Source of the DNA: Archegozetes longisetosus
Taxonomy: Eukaryota > Arthropoda > Arachnida > Sarcoptiformes > Trhypochthoniidae
NCBI GenBank assembly: GCA_018873245.2
Contig: JAEMBT020000008.1
Coordinates: forward strand, 6,217,569 to 6,281,568
Length of the DNA: 64,000 bases
Direction of reading: 5' to 3'
Position numbers and translations under genes: made by a program. Position 1 is the first letter of the stretch. Each line of letters starts with the position of its first letter. Positions 10,549 through 21,828 of this stretch are shown here, piece by piece. The notes below the pieces were generated by a model. The model saw nothing but the letters and a program-made list of their open reading frames with translations. It was not told the DNA's origin and searched no databases.

Positions 10549-11013
10549 TTAGCCATAATTCCAGCATAGATAGAGATATCTACCTCCTCTACCCTCATTA
10601 ATGTCTCTGGTCTGGCCATCACCTTGCTTACATTCAGACAACCAAACATTTTTTATTTTCCTTACACCATCATGACACGCAATGATGTATCGATATTTTC
10701 CTCCTGAGCCCTTAGCAAGATCTTGGTATTGACACCCGTGATATGCGTCGTCAGTGATTATTACATGAAATGCACAGGCAGCTTCTCTTGCATTACACGT
10801 ATACTCAGGACACAAATACACGTACTCACCACCAAATCCTTTATTAACATCTTCATCAAGACAATTATAAAAGTTATATTGGCCGTATTTAACGTGAATA
10901 TTTTTAACATACATTTGAGAACCACACATCACTAACAATATCAAATCAAAAAATGATTTATTTTCCTTTCCAAATATTTTACTAAAAGTAATTATAATGG
11001 TACTACTAATCAT
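10549..11013 (-). CDS. Small Cys-rich protein with three DxNxGxGGxYxYLC repeats
   Basis: A 154-residue protein starting at a true ATG (11013). Three repeats lie about 50 residues apart: DVNKGFGGEYVYLC, DLAKGSGGKYRYI and DINEGRGGRYLYLCW at the C-terminus. The motif pattern resembles blades of MABP-type beta-prism domains, which have D-x-N-x-G-x-G-G-x-Y-I-Y-L. A hydrophobic stretch (FFDLILLVM) near residues 21-30 may be a late signal peptide with mature cysteines following. The N-terminal 20 residues are atypical, so the first exon could differ. No introns are needed within the repeats. Function is unknown. Secretion and lipid or carbohydrate binding are guesses from fold analogy only. An AT-rich downstream flank carries no clear polyadenylation signal that I would fix. 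Confidence 0.6.
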   Translation of the reverse strand: MISSTIIITFSKIFGKENKSFFDLILLVMCGSQMYVKNIHVKYGQYNFYNCLDEDVNKGFGGEYVYLCPEYTCNAREAACAFHVIITDDAYHGCQYQDLAKGSGGKYRYIIACHDGVRKIKNVWLSECKQGDGQTRDINEGRGGRYLYLCWNYG

Positions 11014-11353
11014 TATGAATGAAATAATTCAATACAAATATTTTGCCTTACTATAATACAATAAATTTTCTATTTATATTATTGTGTTCAAAATACTTAC
11101 TTTTCAATAATTTTTTATTTTAATAAACTGAATACCAACAAATTAAGTTTATTTTAATATTTTGTGTTACAAAATAAATATGTACAGAACTAAAATTATA
11201 CTTAAAATAATTTTCAATTTCAACGTAAGTCAATATGCGAATTCCGTACCTTATTCTTTTAAGTATCCATTGATTTACTTAAACTATTGCAGTAAATAAC
11301 TGTCATATCGCAATCTGATATTTCAAACAAATGGCATCATATCTTATCTTTCT
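11014..11353. other. Gene-free AT-rich flank
   Basis: Upstream flank of the three-repeat protein gene. No TATA box stands out from the AT background. Confidence 0.4.
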
Positions 11354-12021
11354 ACGGGGTGGCACGAAAGGTTTTAGCATGGGGTCATAGCAAAATCTAC
11401 AAAAGATAGAAAACTTGAATAAATTTTATTTTGAACATTACTCTAAGTGGAAATGATCTACAAAAAATTTTGAAATCATTGTGTTATCCATTAGCTGCTA
11501 AGCAGTTTTAACAATGCCGAGATAAGAAAAAAGGTAAGTTCTCAAATAATTCGGCGTGGTTTTCTAACCTTTTAATCTTATTCCACTACTGAGTAACCCA
11601 TGCCAGTAACTGTCCAATTTTATCTGCAATCCATTTCCTATTAATGTATTCAGCCCCCACATCCTTTGCTATGAGAAACAATAGGCATTTTATATGATCA
11701 ATTATTCGTTATCGTTCATTATCGTAGCTACCTGCTAATCTAAAATCACAAAATTGCAAGGAAATAGTTGACGTCTCAACAACAAACACTAACAAGCAAT
11801 GTGTCAGTAATGTGAAAACAATCGCCTCATCCTATTTACTGCCTTTTTTAATATAAAATTTAATTTTATCAATTTGAAGTAAGCAAACAAAATTTTTTAA
11901 TATCCCACTAATGCACCTAAATCCCGTTATGAATAGCTATTATAATTGTGTTTATTTCAAATATTTATTATTTGTGGCCTTTGCTGTGGCCCTCTGCTAG
12001 AACGTTTCGCGCCATCCCGTA
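11354..12021. mobile_element. hAT-like non-autonomous relic with about 42-bp imperfect inverted ends
   Basis: Left end TACGGGGTGGCACGAAAGGT is an imperfect inverted copy of the right end (GCGCCATCCCGTA at 12009-12021). Pairing continues inward through TTTTAGCA...CATAGCAAA and TTTGCTGTGGCC. The GGGTGGC-type terminus resembles hAT ends, but superfamily assignment is tentative. No transposase reading frame remains in the 670-bp interior. A shared TATCTT lies next to both ends but does not define an 8-bp duplication. Confidence 0.55.
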
Positions 12022-14431
12022 TATATCTTAAGTACTTGAAATTCTTATCAAAGGTTTAAGTACGAAAAAAGTAGAGACTCTGCTAGTGTTGTAAAAAAGA
12101 AAGTTCCAAGAAACATTCTCTAGGGATAATTTTCTCTTTGTGAACCTCTTATTGGATTATACGAACCTCTCATAGCATGACATGAAACTCCTATTAAAAC
12201 AAAATTAAGTAATGAGAAATGACTCATATTATTAAAAGTTGGTTAATTGGTATTCAAATTCTCTAACTTACATTTCACAATTATTTTAAAAATTGCAGAT
12301 AGTTACTAAACAGTAATCACTATGTATATAGAAACTTTCTGGTCTGCGATATAATTTAATCTTTGAAATTATTTTGCCTAGAAATATTTACGCGATTCAA
12401 TTCATAATGACTTAAAAACAGCTATTAAAACATTCTAATTTTTCATGAACCTGAGGCACATTATATTTCAATGGAAAGAAAGTTTCTATGCCCTAGAGAT
12501 AATTTTAGAAATATTTCTAGAAAGCTTCTAGAAAGTTTCTTGTCAAAAGATAATTTCTAGAAATTTTTTAACATTAGACTGCTCATGACACTAAACCCTC
12601 ATAGCTATTGTGAAATTTATATATTTAACAAATATAGAATACTAATTTTTTTAGTAATTAGTTTATATATGCTTAGCACTAACACTTTTTGCAATTAGCT
12701 TTTAAAAAGTCTAATAATCTATAACGCTTTCTGCAATGACTTTCTCACTAAGATGACCCAACATAGTATAATTTAACTTTAGGTATAAATAAACAACTTA
12801 AAAGATATTACTTCAGTGTTAAATTTTGAGAAACATGGGAAACAAAAAAGTATATAAGGAGAGAAAAAGCGTAGATAGTCACATCTTAGTTTTACTATTG
12901 TATGTCATTCTTATGTTAAATAAAATTCGAGTGATAAAGATAACCGTTTTTATTTATTGCAACAACTTTAATACATGAATTCATTATAGATAAGTAATTT
13001 TTAAAAGTTGTAGAACAATTAGAAGAGCATACCAGGGACACTTGAAATTCTCTATCGAGTCCAGCTATACCTTTAGATAGAAAAATAGGTAATAAAGATT
13101 TGAAATCTCACACTGAGGCCTCTGACTTCAAATCTTTACACTTGTAACTACAAAATTTGAAGACTTTACAAATTAGATCTAGTTTTTTATTCTCTATAAG
13201 ATCTCGAGTCACAAAAATAATTGTGATACTATAATGTTTAACTATTTTAGTGTCATTAACATTGGAACATGTCTTAAAGAATTTCTAGGATATTTTCCCT
13301 AAAATAAAACAAACATCGCATATATGCACTCACCTTAAATAACATCCCAACATTTATATAACTTTGATAGATAAGTAAGAGATTATATTATTCGATGTTA
13401 TTATGTAAGGGGTATACAGATTTTATATCATATAGATATATTTTTATTGATGCTTATGACATGTACTTTAGTAGTCTGTAAAAAATAGTTTATTCCACTT
13501 GAAATGCTACATAACGATCGAAAAACAACAGAATTAGAAGTGAATATCTGATTTATTAAAAATAAGGCATAATCGGAAAAAGATGTTGAGTTTAGCAAAA
13601 ATTGAACCACGATTTTTACACATTTTTCATGAAGACAAATGCCTGTAAGTTTCATCAAGACTGATGTCTTCCTGTTGGGAAACCTTCCTTGTTAGATGTT
13701 TACTAGATCTGATGTGTTCGCTTAATCTCGAATTTGCATGAGACGGATCTGCAATTTTTACAATTTTCTCACAAACTCTGTAAATTAAGATTGCAATATG
13801 AAACTTTACAGTTAGTTATGAATTCATTATCACCAATTTATATAATATAGTACTCAAAGTTAATTTATCTTGTCATTTAAAACATAAGAAAAATCAAGTT
13901 TAATTATTTCTAAGCAAGCTTTTTGAATTCGAATTCAAGTGAATAGAAATTTAAGCTTTTGTTACAAACATGACTTGTCTGAAACTTATTTTAAGAAATG
14001 CACGTACGTAGTGAACGTTGAATTATTATATACTTAAATTAATCTGTTTGATAAAGAATTTAAGCTATTTTTCAACTGAAAGATTTTCTTTGTATATCTC
14101 AAGAGAGTTTAAACATTGAGGTAAAAATAATCTCTGTTCTAGATTTTAAGGAAAATTTCTTAGAAAATATTGCACTTTTAATACTAATGATTAGTTATAG
14201 TATTTCAATAAACGGTGATTACCGTAAAAATTCGGTGAAAACCGAAAAAATTGGCAATCACCGAAGAAGTTGGCGAAACCATTTAAATAAAACTCCATAT
14301 CCAGACTCCTTGTCACCTAATTCGGATAGTTTTCAATTTTCTAGTTAAGGTTTGACTAAATATGTTCGTAGTCTATACAATTTATACTTGTTTTGTTTCT
14401 CATATTAATTTACCGTTTTGCAAAATAATTG
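12022..14431. other. Gene-free AT-rich stretch
   Basis: Contains short self-similar motifs (repeated TTTCTAGAAA near 12510-12560, CACCGAA/TCGGTGA near 14210-14270). No gene, RNA or bounded element could be supported. The 76-codon frame at 13428-13658 has no family features. Confidence 0.45.
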
Positions 14432-15716
14432 TATGGTTTACGACATAAAAATCGAGAAAACTTTCTTTTTAATTTGAGCTTAATTTGAACCCTTAAACAT
14501 TATTTTATATGATTAATTGAAATGACATTTAATAGAAGGGTTATTTAACGCCATCTAAAATTAGATTATAAATATTAGATCTTTATCGGGAGTTTCTAAG
14601 TTAATGAACACAATGGAACTAGAAGCCAGAATTAGACTTAAAAATCTTTATGATAGTGGTTTCACAAAAGCGTCTCAACTTTTTGAATTGACGAAAATAC
14701 CACTGAGTACAATATATAGTGTTATAAACAGAATTAAATCTAACGGCGATATGAATAGGAAGCCTGGAAGTGGTAGACCTTACAAACTAAAAGCTAACGA
14801 TCGGCGTAGAGTCGCAGCACTTGCATTAAAATATCGTAAGTATTCGGGTGAAAGAATTGCAAGTGAGGCTCATAAAAAAGGAAGTCCTAAGGTATGTGGT
14901 AGGACCATTCAACGCTCTTTAAAATCAATTGGTTGGCGTAAATTGACACCAACAAAGCACCCTTATTTAACTAAAAGTATGAAAGCTAAAAGAGTCGATT
15001 GGTGTCGAAAATACTTAAAACTGATTGGTCAAAAGTTTGTTTCAGTGATGAAAGCACTTTTCAACTATATCGCATCACAATGAAACAATGGGGCAAAAAA
15101 AACGCCAATCAATACCTTTACCGAAACACTCGTCGTCAACTATGGTTTGGGGAGCTATCAGTGTGCGTGGAAATACTGATATTGCTCTAATCGATGTATC
15201 GGTAAATTCTGATCAATATATCGCTTGTATGGACGATTATCTGCCATGGACACTAGGAGTGCTTGGTTGGTTATCCTGATGGTTGGGCGTACCAACAAGA
15301 TAATGCACCGCCACACAAGTCAAAAAAGACAACAGAATAGTTCCGAGCCAACGGGATTGAAGTTCTTGAGTGGCCACCTGGCTCACCGAACTTAAATCCC
15401 AATGAGCGTTCGTGGGCAATAATTAAGCAACATTTGGAAAAAAAATCAGCCCCACAAATTTAGGAGAATTAAAAGAAGCAATCGCTATAATTTGGAATAA
15501 TACCGGCTGCTCTACAGTGAGGTCTTTGATAGAAAGTATGCCAGAATGATTAGAAAAATGTATAGCAGCCAACGGAGCTATTCACGTCTAAGCTTTAATA
15601 GATTTTGATTATTATATTATAAGCTATAATTTGACAATAAACTTTTTTTCATATCTGCATTAATTGATTTTTAATTTATAAAAACTTTTTTCTCGATTTT
15701 TATGTCGTAAACCATA
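14432..15716 (+). mobile_element. Tc1-like transposon, complete ends, broken transposase
   Basis: A 1,285-bp element with TA at both edges. The first 29 bp (TATGGTTTACGACATAAAAA...) are repeated exactly in inverse at 15688-15716. Length, TA flanks and DD34E-type transposase place it in the Tc1 group. The interior holds one transposase gene in plus orientation with several frame breaks. Perfect ends imply recent arrival or recent mobilisation in trans. Confidence 0.9.
14604..15583 (+). pseudogene. Tc1-like DD34E transposase, frameshifted
   Basis: ATG 14604 opens a frame of about 159 codons. It has the paired HTH DNA-binding region (LFELTKIPLSTIYSVINRI, GRTIQRSLKSIGW) with the GRP hook (GSGRP) between. 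Near 15030 the frame shifts; the first catalytic block reads VCFSDEST in the next frame. A further shift near 15090 continues into TMVWGAISVRG, then a shift near 15270, then YQQDNAPPH with the second aspartate. An in-frame TAG lies near 15338, and the glutamate sits in PNLNPNERSW. The D-to-E spacing is 34 residues. All catalytic acids remain visible but at least three shifts and a stop inactivate the gene. Confidence 0.85.
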
Positions 15717-16081
15717 GAACAAAAAAATTATATAGTCAAAAATATAGAACCTAATTGCACTTTGTATGATTATGATATGTCCTAAATTTTGCTTTTAACT
15801 TTGATTACTTTATGACCGTAAAGCATGCGGTGGTCAATATGAAGAACAGTTGTAAACAAATCTGCAAGTATTTAAAAATTAGATTTTAACCTCTTTCACT
15901 CACTCTTCTCTTGGTTTTGGTTTAAGAGTCAAGTATGAAAGGGGAGCCTAGAATAAGCTTCCTTAAATACTCTTATATTTAAACTTCATGCCTAAGATTT
16001 GGTACTTTGTTTATACTGTTTTATTAAATAAACCATATCATAAAGTAGTAAACTCTTAATTCGGGTCGTGACAATTAGATG

Positions 16082-16410
16082 AATTTTAATAGTTAATTGA
16101 TGATTTATTTTTTCTGAATACTTCCAATACGTGATTCTTCATGTATTCCAACAGCCGTTTCAAAGTTTTAAGATCAATTTCTTCCCAAGATTTTAAAATT
16201 CGAGCTTTCAATTTTTTAACAGATGAAAATTGGCGTCCATCTCGGTAAGCACTTCTGGCCAAGACGCTCCATAGATTTTCAATATGACTAAGGCATGGAT
16301 TTCGTGATGATCAATCAATGGCCTCAATTCCTTTGATCTGCAGCCACCCTTTGGTGAACTTTGTAGAGTGGATGGGCGTGTTATCTTGCTAAAATAACCA
16401 GTTACGTTCA
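16082..16410 (-). pseudogene. Tc1/Tc3-like transposase C-terminal remnant
   Basis: On the minus strand one frame reads QDNTPIHSTKFTKGWLQIKG, then a stop where W is expected, then RNPCLSHIENLWSVLARS and REGRQ-like tail YRDGRQFSSVKKLKARIL. The second catalytic D (QDN) and the catalytic E (IENLW) are both recognisable. The upstream half (HTH and first aspartate) was not found. Two in-frame stops are present. Sequence differs clearly from the 14.4-15.7 kb element, so it is a second family. Confidence 0.72.
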
Positions 16411-17079
16411 CTAACAACGAGTCCATATGAACCAAATTCACTGACAACACTTCTGTATCTAAGAATTGTTTTACTTTGTCACTAGTTAACCAGACTTCCT
16501 TGTTAAATCATTGATTCTAGAATATCCAGTTATAGGACTAAATATAAATTTCATAATTTTATTTTCTCTTTAATAGACAATGATTCAACAGACCTACCTG
16601 ATATTTTATCTAATAACTTTCCTATAGCCCATAAAGCCAAATTACTTGATGGTAATCCTGCTAAAGCCAGATCACTTACCAAAAACTCATCCCTTTCAAG
16701 GTTTACTATACGCAAAGTCAATTCCCGAATGATCAAAAAAATAATAATGATAGTCTACTTAAAAATTGGAGACGAATCAATATTTTTAAATTTGATTAAA
16801 TTAAAAATAGTTTAACTAACGAGTATAGACAAATTATGGATACTACCCTTTAAGTGTGTAAAACTTTTACGTATTAACGAATTCGGAGAAATTAAACTCA
16901 CTACGAAATTCTATATCAAATACCTAATAAAATAAGTATAAATACGCGATTCTCAAATAAAGAGTACTGACAAAAATGGCATTAAAACAAAGAGTCTCGC
17001 GATCGAGTTGTAAATTTTTACTTAAATTGTACTTATCATAACAAAACTGAAACAGTGAAACACTTCGCACGTGAAAAAA

Positions 17080-17330
17080 GTACCTCAAAACTGTTTACCA
17101 AATTATTGTAATGTTTGAAATTACAAATACAACGAAACATAACGGAATGCTTGACTTGAACCTGAAATTTTTATCTTGTCGATAGCTAATGTTGTCTTTG
17201 TGATCAAATATTTTTTTAACACTTTAATTTTCAAGGTAAAAATTTCAGGTTCAAGTCAAGCATTCCGTTATGTTTCGTTGTATTTGTACTTTCAAGCTTC
17301 ACAGTAATTCGGTAAATATGTTTGAGGTAC
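17080..17330. repeat. MITE, about 100-bp inverted ends
   Basis: Left GTACCTCAAAACTGTTTACC mirrors the right end (GGTAAATATGTTTGAGGTAC at 17311-17330). The inner parts of the arms are nearly identical, including CAACGAAACATAACGGAATG and CTTGACTTGAACCTGAAATT. Central loop is about 65 bp. No coding capacity. Confidence 0.85.
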
Positions 17331-20130
17331 TACATCCGTTACTATTTCTAGTTGATAAATGCTGATTAATTGCATTACCTAACTTAAGCTCAACTCAAAT
17401 GTGAGCGCCATTAGCAACCATTTAGATACTGTTAGATAGTAAAGCCTATATCAGTTCCCATAATGTTATAAAATGAACGGATTTACTAATATTTCAACTC
17501 AGTCTCATCGAATGGTGACTTCTACAGTAACTTTAAAATATGAAGAATAATACAATATAAACTTAACTTTATTTGACTTAAATGAGAGAACTCTAACTAT
17601 TATTCTAAAGCTTGAATTTTTATTCGAGTTTTCTACTAAACGACTTCGGAGAAACATTAGAGTCTTCTAAATAAAAGTTTTGAATCATTTGTTTATATAG
17701 ACAAGTGAACTAATCATTTTCCTAATTTTTCCTAACATTGATCATCAGAAACTATTTATATAACTTTAAAACTTTTCTCTGAGAAGTAATAGAAAACAAA
17801 CTGAAAGACTTCTTTTGTCATATTTGAATGAATGAGTCTTTTGGGAGTGATTGAGCAGTAGTTTTGCTAATGTTTAACAATATCAGAGAGTATGACACGA
17901 TCGCATCCCACACAAAATAAGTGTTTTTAAAAGTTGGAAACACTCGAGTCCTTAACACATTTAAAGCAGTTGGTGGTTTTAATGGATATTTTGAAGGCAA
18001 CAACTAGTTTTCAGCATTCATTCAAACTTTTTTACTCGTTTTCACTTTAATTATATTCCTTCATATTAGTAGTTATTACCTAAATGGGAAGTCTATGTGT
18101 TTTACATCATTTTTGATAGTATTAATGTTAGTTTAACTTTATGTCAACACTATGAATGGTAAGTCTTTTCTTAGTTTATCAAATTCAATTATGATTTAAC
18201 TGTAGGTTATCTAACTAAAGTTTTACTTATTCTGCTAAAAGTTTTTGATTAAGAACTTGAGAAACAAATTGAAATCAAAATTTTTGTTTTGAAAAAAATT
18301 AGTTTGTTTTACTTTTATTTATCAATATGTTTAAGTTGAGAAAATCTATTTATGACTAGAAATGATGCGCCCATTTCTTCGAATAAAAAATCTAAATATA
18401 GTTAGAGTGGAGTGCGTGTTATGATTGTGCCAAAACAGGCACTTCAAAGTAAATTATTATTTGTAAAACAGTGATTTAGATCTACTTTTAAACCTAATCC
18501 TATAGTGGGTTCTAATATTATGATCCTACGCTCACGTCTTTACCGTTTTTTGAACTTCTTTTCAGAGCTAAATCATTTTTAATGTTTACAATATGTGTAT
18601 AATTAAAAATAGTTCATTCGTTTCTAATTCAGTGACTTTCCCATAGATTTTATTTTGAGATTTGCTTTGAAAGCACAACTTTCTTCCAATATTTTCAAAC
18701 TCATGACTTTATTTACGTGCTCAAAATCAACTTTTGTTGATAAGGTTTGATTTTAAAACTCAAATTTATCTCTATTTGACACAATAAAATCTAAATTTTC
18801 AAAATTCATATATTGTTAGCAACTTGGATGTGAAATAAAGCGCACAGATTCGAGCCCTACACCAATTATTTGCCTAACTTATGTAACTCTTGCATAATTC
18901 ATAGCACTGCAGTAACAGTAGGAAAAGCAATATTAAGGATTCATATGAGTAAGAATATTGTCGATATGTTAGTAACACATATACTGCATTCAACTTTTCA
19001 AACAAGATAATACGTAAAATAAATGCAAAATATATTGTAGGTGTATCAAAGAATGTTTTTCAGTTACAAAGTAATGTAAATTTATCTTTGGGTGTTAGTG
19101 ACAATATTCTCTTGGGAAGAAAGTTTTCTATTCGATTTCTTGAGCTTTCTTACATAAACCTGATGGAAAGTATTTTTAATGAGTCAGATCTATAGATCAC
19201 ATCAATCGTCAATCTGTGTATTGAGTTAAAACCTCGGAAAATGATTGTAAAGTTTGAGATTTTTAACATTAAAAATGCTTTAAAATCTAATATTGAATAT
19301 AGTAAATAATATAAGCTCATAGTTTTAAAACTTTTCATTCATAAATAGCATGATAAACAAGTTAAGAGCTGAACATAAAGCTTACGAAAAATTAGATTTT
19401 ATTGCATGATAAAGTTAACGCTCAGTAAATTTAGTAGTAGTAAGATCAAATTTGTTCGAGAAAGGTGAAAACTTTTGCATCGTTTATTTTATTGAGACTT
19501 TCAATTATTCAATTTGATTCTCGATACTATATCGTGCCATCAGTTCATCTGCTGAGAGCTACACCTTAGGTATTAAGGTGGCAAAACTTAATTCAAAAGT
19601 CTGAAGCAAAAACATGCATAAAACTTTAAAAAAACAAAACTTAAGTTCTTTTTTCGCTTCAGTTTTGTTAAAATATTAAAGTTTATTACTTTTGGGCGAA
19701 AGATATTGAATGTGAAAATAAGAGTTTTATTACTTACGGACAATTTGAATCGAACATTGGTCAAAAAGCAAATTTCATTAAAGTCTAAAAATAGATTTTC
19801 ATAAAATTTTCAATTAAAGTTTTCACGAGTTTTAATTTAAAGCCTTACTTAATGTGAAACTCACAAAACGCAATGAAAAGTCTCATTAGATTACTTTCCA
19901 TCAAATATTTATTCTTTTATTTGAATTAAATTTTAGACAACGACTCAAAACACATTGGTTTGAAAAGTCTCTCGAGAACTATATTTTACATAAGAAAAAT
20001 TGCTTACTCTTAAGCTGAGTTTTTTTAGGAAAGCAAACACTAATCCTATGAAAATATAAAGTTTAGCTAATTTTAACCTTTCAGATATATCTCACTTTTT
20101 GAAGGTTCTAAAGAAACTGTTTGAACAATT
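17331..20130. other. Gene-free AT-rich stretch upstream of LRR gene A
   Basis: Must contain, or lie within an intron of, the unseen first exon of LRR gene A, because that gene's visible exon has no ATG. I could not pick a reliable first exon here. No other feature seen. Confidence 0.4.
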
Positions 20131-20151
20131 TTTTCTCGCTTTGACCCTTAG

Positions 20152-21341
20152 CTATCATCAAAGTCATAATAATTTCATTATCAAGTTTGGTGACATGTCT
20201 AGCGATCAAGTGTCCGCCATCTCAGACCATATTCCCGTGCAGTTGTGCTCAATATGTGAATCAGATTTCCTGTTGGAATATCAAACCTGATGTCAATTTA
20301 ACACAAATATTTGTCAACTTAAGGAAAGCGTTAGGAGAAAAGAATAAGAAAATAGTTTACGAAGAATTTAAACTAATCGATTCAGAACTAACAGAAATCG
20401 GGACTAATAGTAGTGCAGATGATGAAAATGACTTTTTCAACGGGGTTGCTTTCCATAAGATTAACATAATTAAGAACAAAAATCTGAAGAGAATTCATAA
20501 AAATGCATTCAAGTCATCGTTTAACGTAACAACATCCATCACCATAAGTGAGAATCCAGTCTTAACTAACGATCCACCACACGAACGCGAAATATTTGAT
20601 TTAGTAAACAGTTTTGAATTTGTAACTGAAATCTGGTTAACTGATAATAATATAAGTATTGTTCCTGAAAAAGCCTTCAACAAACCCCAAGATTCACTAA
20701 CATGGCTTTCATTGATTGATAACAATATTGTACGTATTGGTGATCACGCCTTTCGGTCCCTATCATCATTAAAGTATTTACTACTGGATGGTAATCGAAT
20801 CGATAAAATTTCAAATAAAGCCTTTGAGTTGGCGCCAAATTCTAACAACCAAACGACTTTAAGACTGTTTCTAAGAGATAACGATCTAAATGACGATTCT
20901 TTCGAAACTGGAACTTTTGAGAGGATGAAGAGAAAAATTTTGCTGGACTTATCTAAGAATAATATAACGCATCTTAATAAGTCAGTTTTCGGGCCTCTAT
21001 TCAGACGTAATGGTAGCGCAGTTATTTTGAAATCGAATCCATTGATTTGTGATTGTAACTTCAAATGGCTCTTCGATAGAAGACTCTTGTATAATTCATC
21101 AAATAAAGACCAAAAGTTTTATGTGCACCACATCCAATGCAACGGCACTAAACATGATAGTGTTAAAATGAATGAACTCTCTCAAGATCACTTTGATCAT
21201 TGCCCAGACGAGGACTACGAAGGTTGCACTCAATATGATTATGAGTATGAGTTGTGTATTAATGGTGCCAAATCACCTCAATTAATTAACTATATTTTTG
21301 TTATACTAATTAATATTATGTTATTTCGTTTGTTCATTTGA
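20152..21341 (+). CDS. Secreted/GPI-like LRR protein A (main exon; start codon in an upstream exon)
   Basis: Leucine-rich-repeat surface protein. The exon begins after acceptor GACCCTTAG, leaving two bases before codon ATC 20154, so the intron is phase 1. An in-frame TGA at 20142 and lack of ATG show that the start lies upstream. About 395 residues are encoded. They comprise signal-peptide core (IIISLSSLVTCLA), a Cys-rich cap (CPP...FPCSC), about eight LRRs with N-x-A-F landmarks (KNAFKSS, EKAFNK, DHAFRSL, NKAFEL), an LRRCT cap (NPLICDCNFKWL), an acidic Tyr-rich stretch and a hydrophobic C-terminus (NYIFVILINIMLF) suited to a GPI signal. It resembles arthropod LRR proteins often labelled oplophorus-luciferin 2-monooxygenase non-catalytic-subunit-like, a name by similarity only. 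Polyadenylation signal AATAAA at 21409. Confidence 0.78.
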
Positions 21342-21408
21342 TTTTTAACTTCTATTTTTGCTGTCATGTAATTTTAATTTATTAAACAATTCTATTTCTA
21401 TTTGATTT

Positions 21409-21414
21409 AATAAA
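21409..21414 (+). terminator. Polyadenylation signal of LRR gene A
   Basis: AATAAA, 68 bp after the stop codon. Confidence 0.5.
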
Positions 21415-21828
21415 AATTTCAAAGTAACCGATCGTGTCTTATAAAGGTTGAAATCTTTTTTTATAAAGTTAAAACTTTAATCTCCAATTGAAATAGCACT
21501 AGAGGCAAGACTTAATGTGACTGATCCAAACAAATGCTATCATATCTGAACTAAAGTAATTGAACGAAACAATAGCGGTCAGAATGAAATATTTAGCACA
21601 GATAACAAATTTTAGAATATCATTCAAACATTTTTGAATAAGTAAAAATTCGTCATCTTTGTTAGGAATATAGATTCATTTATTTATCAATATTTTCTAA
21701 AATTGTTTTGAGCAAATCGTGTAAAATTGAGATAAAAATATCTCGCTTTCAGTCAACGTAAAAGTACTTTGCTCTACAAGCTCGAGGACAAAGATTTAAA
21801 AAATATTTAAAATAAATATTTAAAATCT

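Noticed and set aside
13428..13658. 76-codon minus-strand frame
   Set aside because: No motif, no signals; AT-rich chance frame.
16551..18003. Short minus-strand frames at 16551-16736 and 17818-18003
   Set aside because: No recognisable features or splice-supported extension.
20495..21064. Minus-strand frames opposite LRR gene A
   Set aside because: Shadows of the LRR coding strand.
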